Under the pieces are notes generated by a model. It saw only the letters and a list, made by a program, of their open reading frames with translations. It had not been told where the DNA came from and made no database searches. A program made the position numbers and the translations under genes. Shown here piece after piece: positions 22,477-31,065 of a stretch of 64,000 nucleotides of DNA. The stretch's first letter is position 1. Each line of letters opens with the position of its first letter. This DNA comes from Candidatus Woesearchaeota archaeon (GTDB lineage Archaea > Nanobdellota > Nanobdellia > Woesearchaeales > GW2011-AR4), in the NCBI GenBank assembly GCA_016180235.1, contig JACPBQ010000002.1:66206-130205 (forward strand). Direction: 5' to 3'.

Positions 22477-23340
22477 ATGAAAAAAGACTTAATAGACAAG
22501 ATAGCTGTTTATCTGCTCAGGGAGGGGTTTACGGTAAAAAGCCTGACGGGAAGCTGCTTTGACTTATTGGCAAGAAAGAAGGAAACCATACTTATAATAA
22601 AAGTCCTTGAGGACGCTAATTCGGTAAGCAGGCAGTATGTGGATGAGATGGACAATGTGTCTGCATATGTAGGCGCTACTCCCCTTATAATCGCGGAAAA
22701 GGCAGGGGACAAGCTGGAAGACAATGTCCTCTACACAAGGTTCGGCATGTATACTTTGAACTTCTTTACTTTGGCCAGCTCCATAAAAAGCAAGTTTCCT
22801 TTCATAAAAAGGACGCAGGCAGGGCTTACAGCATACATAGATGGCAACAAGCTGAAAAAGAAAAGGGAAGAGCTGGGCTACTCGTTAAACTCGCTGTCAA
22901 AAAAGATAGGAGTGACAAAAAGGATGATAACGAGATATGAGAATGAGGATTCGGAGATAACGATAACCAAGGCCGTGAAACTCTATAATTTATTGGGGGG
23001 GGAAGTCTTTAATGAAATAGACATTTTCTCCAGCAATAACATAATGAAAAGCAGGGACAAGTCAGACCTTTCAAAGAAATACATCAACCTGGGCTTTGAG
23101 GCAAGAGACACAAAAAAGACCCCTTTTGACATAATAGCAAGGAAGGACAACGAGCTGATACTCACGGAAATAGGAGATAAGGCAAGGCCTGATTTCCCGT
23201 CATTGTCAAAGCTCCTTGACGCTGATAACCTAGTTATTTTCAGGAAGAAAAAGCCGAAAAACATACCATCAATGACGAAAAAGGAATTCCTTGAGTTTGA
23301 GAAAGCAAACCAGCTGATTAAGTTCCTTAAAGAGTTCTAG
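22477..23340 (+). CDS. COG1395-type archaeal transcriptional regulator with XRE helix-turn-helix
   Basis: The central XRE domain is LKKKREELGYSLNSLSKKIGVTKRMITRYENEDSEITITKAVKLYNLL. It is flanked by two similar alpha/beta modules: residues 1-90 with GSCFDLLARKKETILIIKVL, and about 200-275 with PFDIIARKDNELILTEIG. These resemble PD-(D/E)xK-like folds and are typical of this archaeal family. The ATG at 22477 fits a CGAAA/TTTTTAAAAAA promoter about 25 nt upstream, so the gene is leaderless. A run of eight G residues lies in the coding part at 22995-23002. Its targets are unknown. Confidence 0.82.
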   Translation: MKKDLIDKIAVYLLREGFTVKSLTGSCFDLLARKKETILIIKVLEDANSVSRQYVDEMDNVSAYVGATPLIIAEKAGDKLEDNVLYTRFGMYTLNFFTLASSIKSKFPFIKRTQAGLTAYIDGNKLKKKREELGYSLNSLSKKIGVTKRMITRYENEDSEITITKAVKLYNLLGGEVFNEIDIFSSNNIMKSRDKSDLSKKYINLGFEARDTKKTPFDIIARKDNELILTEIGDKARPDFPSLSKLLDADNLVIFRKKKPKNIPSMTKKEFLEFEKANQLIKFLKEF

Positions 23341-24003
23341 CTACTCGGTAAGATAAGTATCAAACTTCCTGTAGTAATCAGATTTTACGTTATGGTCGGG
23401 CCAGGATGAAAACCCCAGAGTGGCTGCTTCCTCGCTTATCTTTATTTTTTTGTTGTACCCGTGGCTTAATGCATAATAAGCAGCTATCTGGAATTCTGCG
23501 CTTGGCTCATTTTCAATATCAGCATCATAAACAAGCTGGACTTTTTTCGATTTTTTATCGAGCTGCAGAAAAACATTGCTTGTTCCGGTATTTGGATTAA
23601 AATATGATATGTATATCCTGCCTCTTGTTTTTTCAAGCTCTGCGCTTAAGCCTTCGGGGTCTGAAACAGTCGCGGCTCCAAATCCATTTGCCCCTATAGA
23701 TTGCAGGCCTATTATTTTTGAGCCTGAGTTGGCAAAAGAATCTTTAACGCTTTTCTCATCAATAAGGATGTTAAGCTCTAAAGACTCTGTCTTTTTCTCG
23801 AGTTTGAGCTTTAAGCCCTTGTATTTCCTGTTGAAGCTGTCAACCAAAGAGCTGAATTTTTTAAGATAGGCATCAAAATCCTGGTTTGATTCCGCATAGT
23901 ATTTCTCCAGCTCTTTCCCTACCCTTAGCATTCCCAATAGGTCTTTTCTGAATTCATTGGCTGATTTTTTGTCTATTCCTGCCAAAAGGCCGTTATTTGC
24001 CAT
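23341..24003 (-). CDS. hypothetical protein (220 aa)
   Basis: No recognised family. It is soluble, with a helical N-terminal third (KDLLGMLRVGKELEKYYAESNQDFDAYLKKF) and a mixed alpha/beta remainder. GRIYISYFNPNTGTSNVFLQLDKKSKKVQLVYDA looks like a beta-meander. It is convergent with the COG1395 gene, with stops adjacent. TATA sequences before 24003 are weak. Confidence 0.65.
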   Translation of the reverse strand: MANNGLLAGIDKKSANEFRKDLLGMLRVGKELEKYYAESNQDFDAYLKKFSSLVDSFNRKYKGLKLKLEKKTESLELNILIDEKSVKDSFANSGSKIIGLQSIGANGFGAATVSDPEGLSAELEKTRGRIYISYFNPNTGTSNVFLQLDKKSKKVQLVYDADIENEPSAEFQIAAYYALSHGYNKKIKISEEAATLGFSSWPDHNVKSDYYRKFDTYLTE

Positions 24004-24098
24004 AATACCAATTACGAGCCTGTCATTTTTAAATATGTCGGAAATTTTTAGCCTTAAAGGAAAAGTTTATTAATAATCTTGGTTTTAATTTTTATAAA

Positions 24099-25085
24099 AT
24101 GGAAATGCATGACATCGTGATTATTGGCGCAGGAGTTGTTGGCCTGGCTGCTGGGATGTACGCGGGAAGATTGAATATGAAAACCCTTATTCTGGGGACC
24201 ACTTCCGGCTCTGAACTTCCTATCGGAGGGGTTATTACATTAACCGATACAGTAGATAACTATCCCGGATTCAAGCATTTGACCGGCCAGGAGCTGGCCC
24301 AGAAAATGGAAGAGCATACCAGGGCCTATGAGGGTGTGGAAATAAAAGAGGAAAAGGCAGTAGAGATAAAAAAAGACAAAAAAGCCGATTGCTTCATGGT
24401 AAAAACTGAAAAAGGAATTTACCCTGCGAGAACCATAATATTTGCTACAGGGGCAAAATGGCGCGAGCTTCAGATGAAAGGCGCAGAGGCCTTCAAAAAC
24501 AAGGGAGTCCATTATTGCGCTCTCTGTGACGGGGCTTTGTTCAGGGATAAGGCAGTTGCGGTAATTGGTGGCTCTGACTCAGCGGCAAAAGAGGCCCTAT
24601 TGCTGGCCCAGTATGGAAAAAAAGTTTACATAATCTACAGGGGCGATAAAATAAGGCCTGAGCCTGTGAATGGAAAACTAGTTGAAAGAAACAAAAAAAT
24701 AGAAGTGATAACAAACACAAATGTTGTTGAGATCAAAGGTGATAAGTTTGTAAATAGTGTTGTTTTGGACAAAGAGCATGGCGGAAAGAAAGAATTGGCA
24801 TTGAATGGTGTTTTTGGGGCTATTGGCCATATTCCTCTCTCGGACTTAGCTGCAAAAATTGGGGTAAAAATAAACAAAAAGAATGAGATTATGATTGACA
24901 GGGATTCCAAGACTAATGTTCCGGGAATTTTTGCTGCTGGCGATGTGGTTGATTCCGGCTTTAAGCAGGCAATTACAGGAGTGGGAGAGGGAGTGGTAGC
25001 TGCGCATTCTGCTTACCGGTATGTAAAGGAAAATGAGTTTGTATGTGTTTTTGACGACCCGAGTTATGGAAATGACAAAAAATAA
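24099..25085 (+). CDS. trxB: thioredoxin reductase
   Basis: This FAD/NADPH disulfide reductase has the FAD site DIVIIGAGVVGLAAGMYAGR, the redox pair CALC (C140, C143), an NADPH site VAVIGGSDSAAKEALLLAQYG, and the closing GIFAAGDVVDSG. Length 328 aa is normal. GGSDSA rather than GGGDSA at the NADPH loop is a mild variation. It likely supplies electrons to thioredoxins, possibly including surface redox proteins such as the one at 7821-9194, though that link is inference. Confidence 0.93.
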   Translation: MEMHDIVIIGAGVVGLAAGMYAGRLNMKTLILGTTSGSELPIGGVITLTDTVDNYPGFKHLTGQELAQKMEEHTRAYEGVEIKEEKAVEIKKDKKADCFMVKTEKGIYPARTIIFATGAKWRELQMKGAEAFKNKGVHYCALCDGALFRDKAVAVIGGSDSAAKEALLLAQYGKKVYIIYRGDKIRPEPVNGKLVERNKKIEVITNTNVVEIKGDKFVNSVVLDKEHGGKKELALNGVFGAIGHIPLSDLAAKIGVKINKKNEIMIDRDSKTNVPGIFAAGDVVDSGFKQAITGVGEGVVAAHSAYRYVKENEFVCVFDDPSYGNDKK

Positions 25086-25149
25086 AATAAATTAAAGTTG
25101 ATATAATTCTTAGAAAAGAATAAAAACTTCATCCTATAACCAGGCATAT

Positions 25150-26409
25150 ATGAAACTAATTGCTGACTTGCAGATACATTCCCGCTATTCAAGGGCAACA
25201 AGCAAGAATATTAATCTGGAAAATCTGGAAAAATATGCAAAGCTCAAGGGCCTGAATTTGCTTGGCACAGGGGACATAACCCATCCTTTATGGCTGAAAG
25301 AACTGAAGAAAGAGCTGAAGGAGGATGGTTCCGGCATTTTAAAATCAAAGTCCGGGTTTAATTTTGTCCTGCAGGGTGAAGTTTCCAATATATATTCCCA
25401 GGGTGGAAAAGGCAGAAGAGTCCACAATTTGATTCTTGCAAAAAGTTTTGAAATAGCAGAGCAAATACAGGCCGCTTTAATAAAAAAAGGACGCATAGAC
25501 TATGACGGAAGGCCTATTTTTGGTTTTTCATGCATAGAGCTTGTTGAGATGCTGAAAAAAATTGATGAAAAAATAGAAATCATCCCGGCGCATGCCTGGA
25601 CCCCATGGTTTTCTTTGTTTGGCTCAATGTCGGGCTTTGACTCTGTTGAAGAATGCTTTAAAGACCAGGTAAAGCATATTCACGCCATTGAAACAGGAAT
25701 GTCTTCTGACCCGGCAATGAACTGGAGGCTATCTCAGTTGGACAGCTTTACCTTAGTAAGCAGCTCCGACGCGCATTCATACTGGCCGTGGCGCATAGGC
25801 AGGGAAGCCAATGTTTTTGATATAGATTTAAAATATGATAATTTGATTGGCGCAATAAGAAACAAAAAAGGTTTTGAATATACAATAGAAACAAACCCAG
25901 AATATGGAAAATATCATGCAGATGGCCATAGGATATGCAGCATTTCCCTAGAGCCGGAAGAATCCAAAAAACTCAGCAACATTTGCCCAAAATGCAAAAG
26001 GCCGCTTACAATTGGGGTTTTGCACCGTGTTGAAGAGCTTGCAGACAGGCCCATTGGTTTTAAGCCGAAAAATGCCATTCCGTTCAAATCACTTATACCT
26101 TTATCAGAGATACTGTCTTTTTTGTTAAAAACTCCCGTTGCCTCAAAAAAAATATGGCAGGAATACTACAGGTTAATCAATAATTTTGAGTCTGAATTTA
26201 ACATATTATTGGATGCAAAAAAAAAGGATCTGGCCAAATTTACAGATGAAAAGATAGCAGATGCCATCATAGCTGTAAGGGAAGGCAAGGTAAAGATTAA
26301 GCCCGGCTATGATGGTGTTTATGGGGAGCTGATTTTTGGCAATAATCATAATAAAGAAGAGTTAAATGAAAAATTCATACCTGCCCAAAAAAGCCTGTCG
26401 GATTTCTAA
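25150..26409 (+). CDS. PHP-family DNA repair endonuclease, EndoQ-like
   Basis: The PHP metal-binding domain starts MKLIADLQIHSRYSRATS and continues GTGDITHPLWLKEL, IIPAHAWTPWF and SSSDAHSYWPWRIG. A zinc-ribbon-like segment (ICPKCKRPLTIGVLHRV, with a further Cys before it) and the motif ELADRPIGFKP identify the COG1379/EndoQ group. Archaeal EndoQ nicks DNA 5' of uracil, hypoxanthine and abasic sites. The usual C-terminal tail with a possible PCNA contact is present as a short, unclear end. Length 419 aa is typical. Confidence 0.88.
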   Translation: MKLIADLQIHSRYSRATSKNINLENLEKYAKLKGLNLLGTGDITHPLWLKELKKELKEDGSGILKSKSGFNFVLQGEVSNIYSQGGKGRRVHNLILAKSFEIAEQIQAALIKKGRIDYDGRPIFGFSCIELVEMLKKIDEKIEIIPAHAWTPWFSLFGSMSGFDSVEECFKDQVKHIHAIETGMSSDPAMNWRLSQLDSFTLVSSSDAHSYWPWRIGREANVFDIDLKYDNLIGAIRNKKGFEYTIETNPEYGKYHADGHRICSISLEPEESKKLSNICPKCKRPLTIGVLHRVEELADRPIGFKPKNAIPFKSLIPLSEILSFLLKTPVASKKIWQEYYRLINNFESEFNILLDAKKKDLAKFTDEKIADAIIAVREGKVKIKPGYDGVYGELIFGNNHNKEELNEKFIPAQKSLSDF

Positions 26410-26437
26410 AAATTAAAAAATAAAAAGAAATAGGGAT

Positions 26438-26875
26438 TTATTGGACGGTTATTGTTGCTGAATCGCCTGCAAAGGCTATGTTTCTCCAGTACTGGTACGA
26501 GCCTGCTTCCTTGAATTGGTGCTCAAACTGCTCGCCAGGCTTGAATTTCTGGCTGTTCTCGTAGACTTTGCCGTCCTTGAAGATTATTATAACCGCTTCT
26601 TTCGAATCGGTATTTACCCAAGTTACAGTATCTCCTGCATTTATTGTCAATGCATTTGGCTCGAAAGCGCCCTGTCCGAGAACCCTTATCTCATTCGTAG
26701 TTGCAGTCTCTTCCGTAGTCTCCTCTGGAATTTCTAGAGTCTCTTCAGCCGCTTCTTCCGCCGGCTGCGCTTCCGGCTGAGATTCATCTGCAGTCTGCGC
26801 AGCTGGTCCTGTCTGTTGTGCACATGCACTTACCAAGACTGCAAGCACCAGAATAATCGCATAAAACATCTTCAT
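26438..26875 (-). CDS. cupredoxin-fold lipoprotein lacking copper ligands
   Basis: A signal peptide with lipobox LVSAC anchors the protein. A Pro/Glu/Ala-rich stalk follows to about residue 55. The last 90 residues have the cupredoxin frame (GAFEPNALTINAGDTVTWVN, then FKPGEQFEHQFKEAGSYQYW). The usual His after the first motif and the C-x-P-H-x-x-M loop are missing: the ends read KEAVIIIF and YQYWRNIAFAGDSATITVQ. The start at 26875 is chosen over an ATG five codons earlier, because GAGGTG lies 7-8 nt before it. Function is unknown; it probably does not bind copper. Confidence 0.75.
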   Translation of the reverse strand: MKMFYAIILVLAVLVSACAQQTGPAAQTADESQPEAQPAEEAAEETLEIPEETTEETATTNEIRVLGQGAFEPNALTINAGDTVTWVNTDSKEAVIIIFKDGKVYENSQKFKPGEQFEHQFKEAGSYQYWRNIAFAGDSATITVQ

Positions 26876-26952
26876 TGTATAGCACCTCATGATTATCTTA
26901 TTTTTATTTGTTAATGATTATTTTGTATTCTATTTAAATATTTTTTGTTTGT

Positions 26953-27870
26953 TTATGGATTTTCCTGCTTCTCTGCCTGCAGAGCTTTCTTTACCGCAGC
27001 CATTGCCACTTCTATCTGTTTTGCATTCGGCTCCTTGGTTGTTATCTTCTGCATCAACAACCCGGGAAAGATGAACAGTTTCATTGCTGGATTTCTTTCA
27101 TACTTCGCGCTGAATTTTAGGAATTCATAGGACATACCTGCAATAATTGGCAGCAATGAAAGCCGGACTAATATCAAGATGATCCTTCTTGGAAAAGCAT
27201 GCATGGCCAAAAGCTGGGGAAAGACTGCTAATAATAGCGGGGTTATCAGGGAAAAAGTCAGTATAGCGACAACCAAAACTATCATGATGAATGCTGTCCC
27301 GCATCTTGGGTGCAAAGTGGAGAATTTTTTAATGTTGTGGATGTTCAGCTCTTTGTTTTTTTCAAAGCAGTGTATTGCCTTGTGCTCTGCCCCATGGTAT
27401 TGGAATATTCTCTTGATGTCCTTAACGAAAGATATAGCGAAGATATATAGGAAAAAAATGCCGATGCGGATTAATCCATCGACTAAATTGAATGATAAAG
27501 GCCGGGTTTCCTCAAAATACCCGAGAAAATTTGTCGCAAGGTATGGAAGCACGATGAAGAGCCCCGCGCCAAAAACTATGGCAAACAAAAAGCTGAAGCC
27601 CATCTCTTTTTTGGTGATTTTTTCTTTTTTTGCCAGTTGCTGGTCAGCAGACCACATTAATGATTTTGTGCCAAGAACAAGCATATCAACAAGGTTATAA
27701 ACGCCCCTTATAAACGGAAGTTTGGAAAATTTGCCTTTTCTCTGCTTTAACCTGTCCTTTTTTATGATTATTTTCTTGCCTTTCCTTACTGCAACGACAT
27801 TGTAGTTCCTGCTCCTTATCATTACTCCTTCTATTACAGCCTGTCCGCCAATAGCCGGCTTTTTCTCCAT
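26953..27870 (-). CDS. DUF1385 membrane protein
   Basis: The family signature is at the N-terminus: IGGQAVIEGVMIRSRN. It is followed by QYHGAEHKAIHCFE and LHPRCGTAFIMIV, which contain His/Glu/Cys residues usually called a metal site. About five hydrophobic helices are present. The biochemical role of DUF1385 is not settled. Length 305 aa is normal. TATA elements are not clear before it. Confidence 0.88.
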   Translation of the reverse strand: MEKKPAIGGQAVIEGVMIRSRNYNVVAVRKGKKIIIKKDRLKQRKGKFSKLPFIRGVYNLVDMLVLGTKSLMWSADQQLAKKEKITKKEMGFSFLFAIVFGAGLFIVLPYLATNFLGYFEETRPLSFNLVDGLIRIGIFFLYIFAISFVKDIKRIFQYHGAEHKAIHCFEKNKELNIHNIKKFSTLHPRCGTAFIMIVLVVAILTFSLITPLLLAVFPQLLAMHAFPRRIILILVRLSLLPIIAGMSYEFLKFSAKYERNPAMKLFIFPGLLMQKITTKEPNAKQIEVAMAAVKKALQAEKQENP

Positions 27871-28000
27871 TTTTTTGCCAATAAAGCGTTGATTTATATT
27901 ATTTTTGATTTGGGCTGCTTATTAATATGATTAATCAACTATTTGTTTGTTATTGGTTTATGCATACTTTATACCTTTGGGGCAATAAAAATATTTTTTA

Positions 28001-28020
28001 ATAATTCCCGGGTATGATTT
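28001..28020. repeat. 20-nt word, copy 2
   Basis: This copy is identical to 4415-4434. Here it is also preceded by GGGCAATAAAA (27980-27990), a word also found at 4255-4265 before the first copy's hairpins. Confidence 0.75.
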
Positions 28021-28024
28021 GTCA

Positions 28025-28170
28025 AAAACCACCAATCATAGATTGGTGGCATGATTGTATTACTAATCGCGAGCAAGTGGTTGTTGATACTCAGAATTCC
28101 ACGAATCTTTGGTGGTTTTCGAGCACAACAGATTCCATTATGCCCACTCATCATAGAATTGGTGGAATTC
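28025..28170. repeat. set of mutually exclusive inverted repeats
   Basis: CCACCAATC (28029-28037) pairs locally with GATTGGTGG (28041-28049). AAAACCACCAA (28025-28035) can instead pair with TTGGTGGTTTT (28109-28119), 11 bp. A third pair is GAATTCCAC (28094-28102) with GTGGAATTC (28162-28170). The first two cannot form together. Confidence 0.6.
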
Positions 28171-28229
28171 CGTTGTTTAAAATCTTTAAAAACAAAAACT
28201 TAATAATGGCTTGCAATGTTCTGCTCACT

Positions 28230-28682
28230 ATGAAATGCCCTTATTGTAATCATGAGGAAACCCAGGTGATTGATACAAGGGAAACTGAGAATCTGGAAGC
28301 GACCAGGCGCAGGAGAGAGTGTTTGAAATGCAATAAGCGCTTTACAACCTATGAAAGGGTTGAGGAAGCTGACATCATTGTCGTGAAGAAAGAGGGGAAC
28401 AGGGAAAGGTTTAACAGGCAAAAGCTCATTAATGGCATATTAAAGGCATGCGAAAAAAGGCCTATCAGCATGGATAAGATAGAGGCTTTGGTTGATTCTG
28501 TTGAGTCTGATTTGAGGAAAAGGGATACAGTCGAGGTTGACAGCAAGATCATTGGGAATGTAGTCATGAAAAAGCTGAAATCTTTGGACAAAGTCGCTTA
28601 CATAAGGTTCGCTTCTGTTTACCTGGGCTTTGAGGATCTTGACAGGTTTGGTGAAGAGCTTGAAAAATTGCAGAAGAAATAA
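28230..28682 (+). CDS. nrdR: NrdR ribonucleotide reductase repressor
   Basis: The zinc ribbon is MKCPYC and CLKC, followed by the RFTTYERVE link and the ATP-cone (VVKKEGNRERFNRQKLINGILKACEKRPIS). NrdR senses ATP/dATP and represses ribonucleotide reductase genes. The start at MKCPYC is the family norm. An ATG eight codons upstream (28206) would match a leaderless start from the TTTAAAATC box, so that is an alternative. It leads a nucleotide-metabolism group with a P-loop kinase and dCMP deaminase. No reductase gene is in the window. Confidence 0.92.
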   Translation: MKCPYCNHEETQVIDTRETENLEATRRRRECLKCNKRFTTYERVEEADIIVVKKEGNRERFNRQKLINGILKACEKRPISMDKIEALVDSVESDLRKRDTVEVDSKIIGNVVMKKLKSLDKVAYIRFASVYLGFEDLDRFGEELEKLQKK

Positions 28683-28691
28683 AATAATATA

Positions 28692-29264
28692 ATGATAATC
28701 GGCATTACAGGAAAAAACGCATCTGGCAAAGGAGAAGCAGCCAGCTACTTGAAAGCAAAAGGATTTGTTTATTATTCTCTTTCTGATGAATTGAGGGAAG
28801 AAGCAACTAAAAAGGGCTTAAGCCATGAAAGGGAAACTCTGATTAGTTTAGGCAATATTTTAAGAAAGCAGAATGGCCCTGAATACCTGGCTAAAAGGAT
28901 CAATGAAAAGATTAAAAATGAGCTTAAAAAAAATAAAAGTGTGAATTTTATTGTTGACAGCATAAGAAGCCCTTATGAAGCCAGGGAATTGCTGAAAAAC
29001 AGGGATTTCCTGCTGCTAGGAATTGATGCTCCTGTTGGAATGCGGTTTGAAAGGCTGTTGAAGAGAGGCCGTGCCGGTGACTCTAAGACTTTGGAGGAAT
29101 TTAAGGAGCATGAGGAAAAAGAGAATACCAAGAGCAAAAACAGCCAGCAGCTTGATGAAACCCTTAAGCTCGCAGGAAAAATAATAAAAAATGAGGGTTC
29201 TTTGGGAGAATTATATGAAAAGATTGACGAATTGCTCGGGGAATTAAGCAAAGTAAAGCTTTAA
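28692..29264 (+). CDS. P-loop nucleotide kinase-like protein
   Basis: Walker A is GITGKNASGKGEAASYL. VYYSLSDELREEATKKG and FIVDSIRSPYEARELL follow, then a lid-like RLLKRGRAGDSKTLEEFKEHEEKENTK. The fold is that of dephospho-CoA kinase/deoxynucleotide kinases. Position between nrdR and dCMP deaminase favours a deoxynucleotide monophosphate substrate, but this is inference. It starts 10 nt after nrdR. Confidence 0.75.
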   Translation: MIIGITGKNASGKGEAASYLKAKGFVYYSLSDELREEATKKGLSHERETLISLGNILRKQNGPEYLAKRINEKIKNELKKNKSVNFIVDSIRSPYEARELLKNRDFLLLGIDAPVGMRFERLLKRGRAGDSKTLEEFKEHEEKENTKSKNSQQLDETLKLAGKIIKNEGSLGELYEKIDELLGELSKVKL

Positions 29265-29289
29265 AAGCAAGTTTAGTTTAAAAAAAATA

Positions 29290-29742
29290 ATGCATAAGTA
29301 CCTGGACCAATTAGAAAACAAGATTGAAAACATGAAACTTAGAGGATTTCTGTTCAATAGGTACTATAATATAAGGGATTTGTATTGGGCCGTTTTATAT
29401 ACCGCTGCTTTCGGTCTTTTGGCAGGTATTGGGAATGCACTTCCGGAGCTGCAATCCGGTCTTGCAGATATTTTATATGCTTTTGCGCAGGGATTTCTCA
29501 ACAACACCTATCTGTCAATCTTTATTAGCATTGTATTTGCAAAAATAATTAATTTATTGAATAAGTCAAAAAATATCAGGATTTACGGCAACTTAGTTGC
29601 TTTTTTCACGCAGCTTTTGTTCCTGGCCTGGCATTATTTCATCGGAACCCAGAATCCGATAGCAGCAATATCGCTGCAGGCAATACTGGCTTTCATCCTG
29701 ACAAATTACCAGATTACTGCAGTTAAAAACAGCAAAATATAA
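29290..29742 (+). CDS. four-helix membrane protein, hypothetical (150 aa)
   Basis: A polar N-terminus (MHKYLDQLENKIENMKLRGFLFNRYYNIRD) precedes about four hydrophobic helices: AVLYTAAFGLLAGIG, LADILYAFAQGFL to IFISIVFAKII, LVAFFTQLLFLAWHY, and ISLQAILAFIL. No family recognised. It lies within the nrdR to dCMP deaminase run with short spacers. Confidence 0.65.
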   Translation: MHKYLDQLENKIENMKLRGFLFNRYYNIRDLYWAVLYTAAFGLLAGIGNALPELQSGLADILYAFAQGFLNNTYLSIFISIVFAKIINLLNKSKNIRIYGNLVAFFTQLLFLAWHYFIGTQNPIAAISLQAILAFILTNYQITAVKNSKI

Positions 29743-29774
29743 TAATAAAACCAAAATCCAGATATTGGGATAAG

Positions 29775-30212
29775 ATGAAAAGAGCAAGCTGGGAAGAGTA
29801 TTTCATGAACATTGCAAAACAGGTAGCTAGCAGAAGCACCTGCGACAGGAAGCATGTAGGTGCGGTCATTGTGAGGGACAAGACCATACTCTCAACAGGC
29901 TACAACGGCTCTATAAGGGGAATGCCGCACTGCAATGAAGCAGGCCATATGATGGAAAATGACCATTGCGTTGCCACAATCCACGCTGAGAACAACGCTG
30001 TTTTGCAGGCTGCAAAAAACGGAGTCATGATAGATAAGTCAGAGATATACATAACCGCATCCCCATGCTGGCCGTGCTTCAAGATGCTGGCCAATGCAGG
30101 CATCAGGAAAATATACTATGGTGAGTTCTACAGGGATGAGAGGATATTTGATGTCGCAAAAAAGCTGGGGATAGAGCTGCACCATATCAAAGTCGACCAG
30201 AGCAAGCTATGA
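29775..30212 (+). CDS. deoxycytidylate (dCMP) deaminase family protein
   Basis: This zinc deaminase converts dCMP to dUMP. The active-site motifs are ATIHAENNAVLQAA (HAE) and ITASPCWPCFKML (PCxxC). The N-terminal RASWEEYFMNIAKQVASRSTCDRKHVGAVIV and the DKTILSTGYNGS segment are typical of the dCMP/ComEB group. Its stop overlaps the next ATG by 4 nt. Combined with nrdR and the kinase it suggests dNTP pool control. Confidence 0.92.
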   Translation: MKRASWEEYFMNIAKQVASRSTCDRKHVGAVIVRDKTILSTGYNGSIRGMPHCNEAGHMMENDHCVATIHAENNAVLQAAKNGVMIDKSEIYITASPCWPCFKMLANAGIRKIYYGEFYRDERIFDVAKKLGIELHHIKVDQSKL

Positions 30213-30571
30213 TTGAATGGAAAAAGCCAAAATGGCTCAAGCGGATTAAAAGAGCCGGAAAAGTAGAGAAAATAAGGGCTAAAGAAAGCCCCTGGCAGCA
30301 GGATCCAAGAGGATTTTTCCTGATAAGGCCGAACTACAGGGACAAGACGATAAGGGTAGGCTTCTGCACTAATGACCATGTGCTTAAATATGAGATAATA
30401 GGCAAAAGGCCCCAGGAAATCTACCACACAATAGCAAAGCTAAAGCTAGTTTCATTGCATGAGCATGCTGGTTATCTTGGAAAAGAGTTAAAGAAAGTTG
30501 AATTGGCAATTAAACATAATCTGAAGTACGTTCAGGATGAGGATATTGATTTCAAGAAAAAAAGAAAGTGA
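30209..30571 (+). CDS. DUF4346-like small protein (120 aa)
   Basis: The pattern DPRGFFLIRPNYRDKTIRVGFCTNDHVLKYEIIGKRPQEIYHTI and SLHEHAGYLGKELKKVELAI matches DUF4346, known mainly as a domain attached to pterin-related enzymes. Here it stands alone with a basic N-terminus (IEWKKPKWLKRIKRAGK). It is coupled to the dCMP deaminase by ATGA overlap. Function unknown. Confidence 0.65.
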   Translation: MIEWKKPKWLKRIKRAGKVEKIRAKESPWQQDPRGFFLIRPNYRDKTIRVGFCTNDHVLKYEIIGKRPQEIYHTIAKLKLVSLHEHAGYLGKELKKVELAIKHNLKYVQDEDIDFKKKRK

Positions 30572-30660
30572 CTATTTGTTCTTTTTGACTGGTGGTTTTT
30601 GATAAATACCAGCAAGAGCCAATGCAAAACATTTATAGTGCGCTTCCTGTAAGTATGCAT

Positions 30661-30936
30661 TTATTTTTCCTCTTCCAGGAGTATTGCCCCATTCCTGCCA
30701 AATATCTTAATATTCTTGATTAAGTGCTTTTTCTTATGAACGCTCCTGACAAGCTTCTCAAACTCGCTGGTTGTAAACTCTATTATTCCTGAGGAATCCT
30801 TGTTTCTGAACCCCAATGCGATTGACTCGCTTTCAGGGTGCAGAAAATCCTCGTTTACCATGATTTCCCTGATGCTTGCAAAATTCTCAATCCTTGTAAA
30901 TCCTCCGGAATTGGCATATCTTATCTTTATCCTCAT
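30661..30936 (-). CDS. hypothetical protein (91 aa)
   Basis: This is a beta-rich small protein (MRIKIRYANSGGFTRIENFASIREIMV, then SSGIIEFTTSEFEKLVRSVHKK) without a recognised family. TATA boxes TTTAAATA and CTTAAATATC lie 40-50 nt upstream, and GGTGGTTTGA precedes the ATG. It is convergent with the DUF4346 gene. Confidence 0.6.
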   Translation of the reverse strand: MRIKIRYANSGGFTRIENFASIREIMVNEDFLHPESESIALGFRNKDSSGIIEFTTSEFEKLVRSVHKKKHLIKNIKIFGRNGAILLEEEK

Positions 30937-31065
30937 TCAAACCACCCGGGCCAATTGAGATAACCAGATATTTAAGTGTTTCTATTTAAAAATGGTAAAA
31001 AAATAAATTGGCTGATTAAAGCGTAACAGAAAGTTATTTATACAAATAAACCGGATTTTGAGAGA

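Larger units (their letters stand above)
27871..28229. other. 360-nt region upstream of nrdR with repeated GGTGG arms
   Basis: No gene. It carries the 20-nt repeat copy 2 (28001-28020) and a set of competing stems at 28025-28170. The nrdR promoter (TTTAAAATC or CTTTAAAAAC at 28176-28192) follows, so the hairpin block lies outside the nrdR transcript. Confidence 0.55.

Noticed and set aside
28001-28170. CRISPR-like array from the repeated TTGGTGG words
   Set aside because: Units are too short, unevenly spaced and part of inverted repeats; no cas genes in the window.
28014-28229. Long N-terminal extension of NrdR
   Set aside because: The extension is encoded by the inverted repeats upstream of the promoter; NrdR begins with the zinc ribbon MKCPYC.
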